Assembly (NCBI GenBank): GCA_036794825.1
Contig: DAIRGA010000006.1
Span: 62,001-126,000 of the forward strand
DNA: 64,000 nt
Direction: 5' to 3'
Origin: RZYY01 sp036794825
GTDB taxonomy: Bacteria > Bacteroidota > Bacteroidia > Bacteroidales > 4484-276
The notes beneath the pieces are model-generated. The model saw nothing but the letters and a program-made list of their open reading frames with translations, made no database searches and was not told where the DNA came from. A program made the translations under genes and the position numbers. The first letter of the stretch is position 1, and every line of letters begins with the position of its first letter. Below are positions 60,320-64,000 of the stretch, piece after piece.

Positions 60320-62638
60320 TCAATCCAAAAAAAGCAGTTTTTGAGTTTCAATCCGTTTGTCCAGTTTCAGGTTAACCAGGTAAATTCCGGCATTAAGGTT
60401 ATCTCTTCTCAATTCAAATTTTTGATTTCCGGCATCAAGCCAGCCTTCAAAAACCACTTTCACCTCACGCCCGGTATTATCGAAAAGTGAGAGTTTACAA
60501 TAGTTGCGGGTTTCCGTAAGAAAATCAATGTCGGCATAAGTTGATGCAGGATTTGGATGAATTTCGATAATGCACTGATCTTTTGTGGCAGGTTCATGGG
60601 TCCCTGTAATTATCAGATTATCATACACCTGGAAGCCCGCAATTCCATCGGCTATGTAAACATGCGAACCCTCAACGGAAACACCGAGCGCAAATACGCC
60701 TGAAGGTTTGTAATATCCAGCAATAACAGGGTTGGCCGGAAAGGAAATATCCACCATTTGCACACCGCCAAGTATGTAATTGGCCACATAGGCATAATTG
60801 CCAATGGCTTCGATGGCAGTTGATCCATCGGGTGTGTAAACATATCCGGCGATGAATGGGTTGTTGGGATCCGTCACGTTGACAACTTCCACACCGCCCA
60901 GCCCATCAGCGAGATAGGCGTAGTTTCCTTCCACCGAAATATCATTGCATTTTGAGTTGATCTCTGCGAAGCGTTTGATGAATTCCGGGTTTTCAGGATC
61001 TGAAATGTCGAAGATGTAAACTCCTTTCGTGTCCTGATCTTCAAAAGGCATGTAATCAATAACATAGAGATAGTTTCCTTCGATATCAAGTGCCTGTGCA
61101 AAGCAGTAGTCAACACCCGGAACTGCTCCGTTATACCAGCCAAGTTTGTGAGCTTTGAGTGTCGGGCTATCAGGATTGGAGAAATCAACTACCCTGAAAC
61201 CATCCCACCAGCAGGCAATAAAGGCATAATGATCTTTGATGTTGATGTCGTAGGTCATTACCGGTGACATATAATGTCCGCGCTTTGATGGATTGGTCGG
61301 GTCGGTAATATCCATCACATTCACCGGGTTGGATGCGCCCATGCTTTTGGGGATGTACACAGCCAGGTTGCCCGAAACAGCTACCAGATCACCCTGGGTT
61401 TCATGATAACCGGTCTGAACGGGGTTGGATTTGTCGGCCAGGTCAAAAACCCTGAAACCGTTGCTGCCTGTGAAGCCAAGGTTATCTTTTACACATAAAT
61501 TATTTACCCAACCCGGTAGCAAAACACTACCTGCCAATTGAGGTGAAACGATATTGTTGATGTCGAGAATTTCAGATTTGCTCCCTCCTGAAATCATTGC
61601 AAATGTTTCATTAACAGCCACAAAATCAGCATACCCTGGGTATGATGAGACCTCCTGAGGGTTTGTTGGATCTGATACATCAATTATCCGCAGGCCACCT
61701 CCGGGATTGGTTGTACTGCTTGCTACGAATGCGTAGTTCCCCTGCACTACAACCTTTACCGGGTATCCGTTGATGGCGATCTGCCCTAATAATTGTGGTG
61801 AAGCCGGATTAGAAACATTCCAGATTTTCAAACCATAATTGTAGGAAACCTGATATAATTTCCCTTCAGTGGCATAAACTCCGGTTGAGACTCCGGGTAT
61901 TGCACCTGCCAGATACGTATTTGATGGATCGCCAACATCGACGATGCGGCAGTTGTTGTTAGCGGCACAAAACATCAGGTTGCCGTATTTTGCTGAATTC
62001 CAGATCAGAGTGGAGGAGGGGATAGGATAGTGGCCGATCATGGGGATATTTGACAGGTCAGCGAGATCATAGATGTAGATTCCGTCTGCTACCGACATGA
62101 CATACAGTAAATCGCTGTCGGCAAAAATTCCACCTCTCGGATAGCTGTTGGTTGGTATCCGGGCCAGCCTCGAAGGATTTTGCATATCGGATAAATCCCA
62201 GATTTCTACTCCTGAAAAATAGGCGCCCAGATAGAGCCTTTGTTTAACTGGGTCGTAGGTGGCACAATCAACCAGGGAGCGGCTTTTTATGACCGAAATT
62301 GTCAGCGGACTGGCCGGATCGGTAACATCAAACACCATCACCCCACCACCCGTGCCAATCATGAAAATATTATCAACACCGGAATAGATAAGCGAATAGC
62401 TGACGCCCAGGGGCCAATTGCCGAGAAAAGTCATGTTGAGCGAGTCGTAATCAAGCGCGCGCTCCATGCTGTAATGGCCATTGATCCTATCCATTTGAAA
62501 TTTATAACCGGCTTTACCTGCGTACGGTTCAGCGATTTCAACAGTTTCCAGGCTGCCAGATTTAGCAACCCTTTGCACTTGTGATTGAGCGAAAGAACTC
62601 ATTGCTAAAAGCACGATAAGGAAAGTAGTTTTTTTCAT
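60320..62638 (-). CDS. LVIVD-repeat protein with T9SS sorting domain
   Basis: A 772-residue exported protein. The signal peptide is residues 1-20 (ending FAQSQ). About thirteen repeats of roughly 43 residues follow, of the LVIVD type, with the pattern [YF]-A-[YF]-[VI]-x(6)-G-[LV]-x-[IV]-[IV]-D-[IV]-[ST]-[DN]-P-x-x-P (for example GLRIIDVSDPTNPQEV and GVYIFDISDPENPEFI). They predict one or two large beta-propellers. The last 85 residues are a T9SS sorting domain (IHPNPASTYADI, later NAGIYLVNL and KLLFLD). It differs from the five cargo genes on the left in having no TGTACAG site upstream. Confidence 0.9.
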   Translation of the reverse strand: MKKTTFLIVLLAMSSFAQSQVQRVAKSGSLETVEIAEPYAGKAGYKFQMDRINGHYSMERALDYDSLNMTFLGNWPLGVSYSLIYSGVDNIFMIGTGGGVMVFDVTDPASPLTISVIKSRSLVDCATYDPVKQRLYLGAYFSGVEIWDLSDMQNPSRLARIPTNSYPRGGIFADSDLLYVMSVADGIYIYDLADLSNIPMIGHYPIPSSTLIWNSAKYGNLMFCAANNNCRIVDVGDPSNTYLAGAIPGVSTGVYATEGKLYQVSYNYGLKIWNVSNPASPQLLGQIAINGYPVKVVVQGNYAFVASSTTNPGGGLRIIDVSDPTNPQEVSSYPGYADFVAVNETFAMISGGSKSEILDINNIVSPQLAGSVLLPGWVNNLCVKDNLGFTGSNGFRVFDLADKSNPVQTGYHETQGDLVAVSGNLAVYIPKSMGASNPVNVMDITDPTNPSKRGHYMSPVMTYDINIKDHYAFIACWWDGFRVVDFSNPDSPTLKAHKLGWYNGAVPGVDYCFAQALDIEGNYLYVIDYMPFEDQDTKGVYIFDISDPENPEFIKRFAEINSKCNDISVEGNYAYLADGLGGVEVVNVTDPNNPFIAGYVYTPDGSTAIEAIGNYAYVANYILGGVQMVDISFPANPVIAGYYKPSGVFALGVSVEGSHVYIADGIAGFQVYDNLIITGTHEPATKDQCIIEIHPNPASTYADIDFLTETRNYCKLSLFDNTGREVKVVFEGWLDAGNQKFELRRDNLNAGIYLVNLKLDKRIETQKLLFLD

Positions 62639-62666
62639 TGCATTTAGATTTTATTAAATAGCATCA

Positions 62667-62674
62667 CAAAGTTA
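62667..62674 (-). promoter_or_regulatory. -7 box of the LVIVD-repeat gene
   Basis: On the minus strand TAACTTTG (62674-62667) fits TAnnTTTG, 28 bases before the ATG at 62638. The spacer to the neighbour is only 64 bases. Confidence 0.55.
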
Positions 62675-62702
62675 AGATTCTCAATCAAATCAACGAAACA
62701 GC

Positions 62703-64000
62703 TTATTTTGACACCTCAACCCACCGGCCTTTTTCGATGGCAGATACACCCCGGTCGTACATCGCTTCGCATTTTACAGCAGGCAGGTAAAAACGACCAC
62801 TGTAGGATGCATTGAGCTCGATGCGATAGGTAGCGGTTTCGCCGGCAGCAAGGTCAAAGAAAGTGTCCACCCGGTTGTCGCGAATATCCCTGTATTGGTA
62901 AGTGCTTTCGGCAATTACATCAGGAACATCATTGATCCTTTTGTTAAGGATTTCCCACCCCGAAGGCACGCTAAAACTCAGAGCCAGGTTCCGGTAATTT
63001 CCCATCACACCCGGATTGGTAACGGATATCTCGGCAGTGAAATCAATTCCCTGTTTTATGCTATTGATATCGAGAGTCTTACCATCCACTGTCAGGTACT
63101 TTACCTGCATTGTAAGATGGGAAGTGGTTGTTTTTTCCTCGCCATACCCAGGCTGACCAATCGTGGTTAAACAAGCGAAGAGATCCCCTTTACCGGAATT
63201 TTCGATGGTGATGTAGCCACCGGTGGTTTTATCCAGATCAAAATTTACTGTCGGCTGCTCTGAAATGATATTCTCTCTGTTTCCATTTGCTGTAATGCTG
63301 AATTTCAGTTGATTACTGCTGCCGGTTGATTTTGCATAACGAGCCAGCGCGTAAATACAAAAAGCGGTGGTTTGGGTAGAAGCGCTTTCAGCATGGTATT
63401 CTGCTGCCATTCCTGAAAGCAGATCAAATGCGGCTTGCTTTCGGTTCATCAGCACTAAAGTTTCGAGTATCAGCGACTGGTCGCGGAGGGAAGAACCAAA
63501 GGTTTCATCAGTTTCATCCAAAGAATGATTTTTTAAATTTGCGGCTTGCTCTGCAAGTTTCTCAGCCACTTCGGGTCTGCCAGCGAGCGTGTAGGCTGCT
63601 GCCAGCCTCCAGGCTGCCTCTTTAGTCAGACCGGTAATCTCCCGCAGTCGGTTCATTGCGCTGAAAACCGGTTTTCCGGCCAGAGCCAGCATATAGAGCC
63701 GGTAAGCCTGCGTGTGTAAAGCTGACAAGTTTGCAGGATTTTTTGACAGGTCGAAATGCAACGCCTGACGGGATTGTTCCTCAAGTAGTGAATTTTTAAG
63801 ATCGGTGGGAATAAGATAGCCTTTTTGCTCTCCCATCAAAAGGAAATGGCCGGCATAAACTGAACTCCAGTCTGATACATGGTTGCTGCCAGGCCAGTAA
63901 GACAATTGACCGCCCCCCATCCTGAAAGCCTGCAGGGAACGAATAGCAGCTCGGATGTTCCGGTCGGTTTTTGCCTTTTGATCGCTGCTGAGTTGTATAA
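62703..64000 (-). CDS. Alpha-2-macroglobulin family protein, C-terminal part
   Basis: The reading frame is open to the last base of the window, so the Met at 63920 is internal and the N-terminus is missing. The visible 431 residues fit the C-terminal part of a bacterial alpha-2-macroglobulin. An alpha-alpha toroid TED-like helical region comes first (MGGGQLSYWPGS, then helices to about residue 215 from that Met, with YALARYAKSTGS). A bait-proximal/macroglobulin receptor-like beta domain closes the protein (about 230-405; DLAAGETATYRIELNASYSGRFYLPAVKCEAMYD, given here only in outline). Such periplasmic lipoproteins trap attacking proteases. The thioester Cys-Gly-Glu-Gln, if any, lies outside the window. 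Confidence 0.85.
   Translation of the reverse strand, partial: IQLSSDQKAKTDRNIRAAIRSLQAFRMGGGQLSYWPGSNHVSDWSSVYAGHFLLMGEQKGYLIPTDLKNSLLEEQSRQALHFDLSKNPANLSALHTQAYRLYMLALAGKPVFSAMNRLREITGLTKEAAWRLAAAYTLAGRPEVAEKLAEQAANLKNHSLDETDETFGSSLRDQSLILETLVLMNRKQAAFDLLSGMAAEYHAESASTQTTAFCIYALARYAKSTGSSNQLKFSITANGNRENIISEQPTVNFDLDKTTGGYITIENSGKGDLFACLTTIGQPGYGEEKTTTSHLTMQVKYLTVDGKTLDINSIKQGIDFTAEISVTNPGVMGNYRNLALSFSVPSGWEILNKRINDVPDVIAESTYQYRDIRDNRVDTFFDLAAGETATYRIELNASYSGRFYLPAVKCEAMYDRGVSAIEKGRWVEVSK

Noticed and set aside
1..64000. tRNA, rRNA, CRISPR array or prophage
   Set aside because: No cloverleaf-like sequence, rRNA core, regular spacer-repeat array or phage gene was recognised by reading; a dedicated tRNA/Rfam scan could still find a small RNA.

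Overview
The window reads as a chromosomal segment of a Bacteroidota bacterium, probably a Bacteroidales-like environmental or metagenomic lineage. Three things support this. At least six long secreted proteins (five complete giants or large proteins plus an LVIVD-type protein) end in the C-terminal sorting domain of the type IX secretion system (T9SS). Many genes are preceded by the Bacteroidota -7 box TAnnTTTG. The housekeeping order rpmG - DUF4295 - ftsY - rimO and a Rho factor with a long charged N-terminal insert are also typical of the phylum. No T9SS machinery genes, rRNA, tRNA, CRISPR array or intact insertion sequence was seen.

Region 1 (1-29.1 kb) is an accessory surface-protein island. 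It starts with a small membrane protein and a GYD-domain protein. Then come five genes for T9SS cargo: two parallel beta-helix proteins (974-6271 and 6858-11600), an Fn3/jelly-roll-like giant (15809-21070), a triplicated ASH plus Ycf48/BNR-like giant (21773-26944) and a delta-60 repeat protein (27478-29055). In the middle lie two divergent, paralogous membrane-spanning TPR regulators with LuxR-type C-terminal helix-turn-helix domains (12090-13814 and 13934-15742). Two small coiled-coil ORFs sit directly upstream of two of the giants. Upstream of each of the five cargo units I find tandem TGTACAG-like half-sites spaced 11 bp apart, at a fixed distance from the -7 box (83 bp in three cases, 50-51 bp in two, a difference of three helical turns). 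I infer a cargo regulon whose best candidate regulators are the two TPR-HTH proteins. This is the most interesting system in the window.

Region 2 (29.1-43.6 kb) mixes housekeeping and envelope genes: yigZ, valS, two tandem secreted paralogues of unknown function, an S9 peptidase, a cytidylate-kinase-like protein, a phosphopantetheinyl transferase, a class C beta-lactamase-like hydrolase, a universal stress protein, an HD-domain protein, and a HAMP sensor without output domain that overlaps a TrkH potassium transporter. A MITE-like inverted-repeat element lies at 34163-34349.

Region 3 (43.7-57.2 kb) is the conserved core: ligA, the operon ispH-recF-DUF721, a dihydroorotate-dehydrogenase-like flavoprotein without the usual active-site loop, another serine hydrolase lipoprotein, a hotdog thioesterase, a MORN/YwqK-like lipoprotein, rimO, ftsY, DUF4295, rpmG and rho.

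Region 4 (57.4-64 kb) holds a family 2 glycosyltransferase, a GWxTD-domain protein, an LVIVD-repeat T9SS protein and the C-terminal part of an alpha-2-macroglobulin-like protein that runs off the end of the window.
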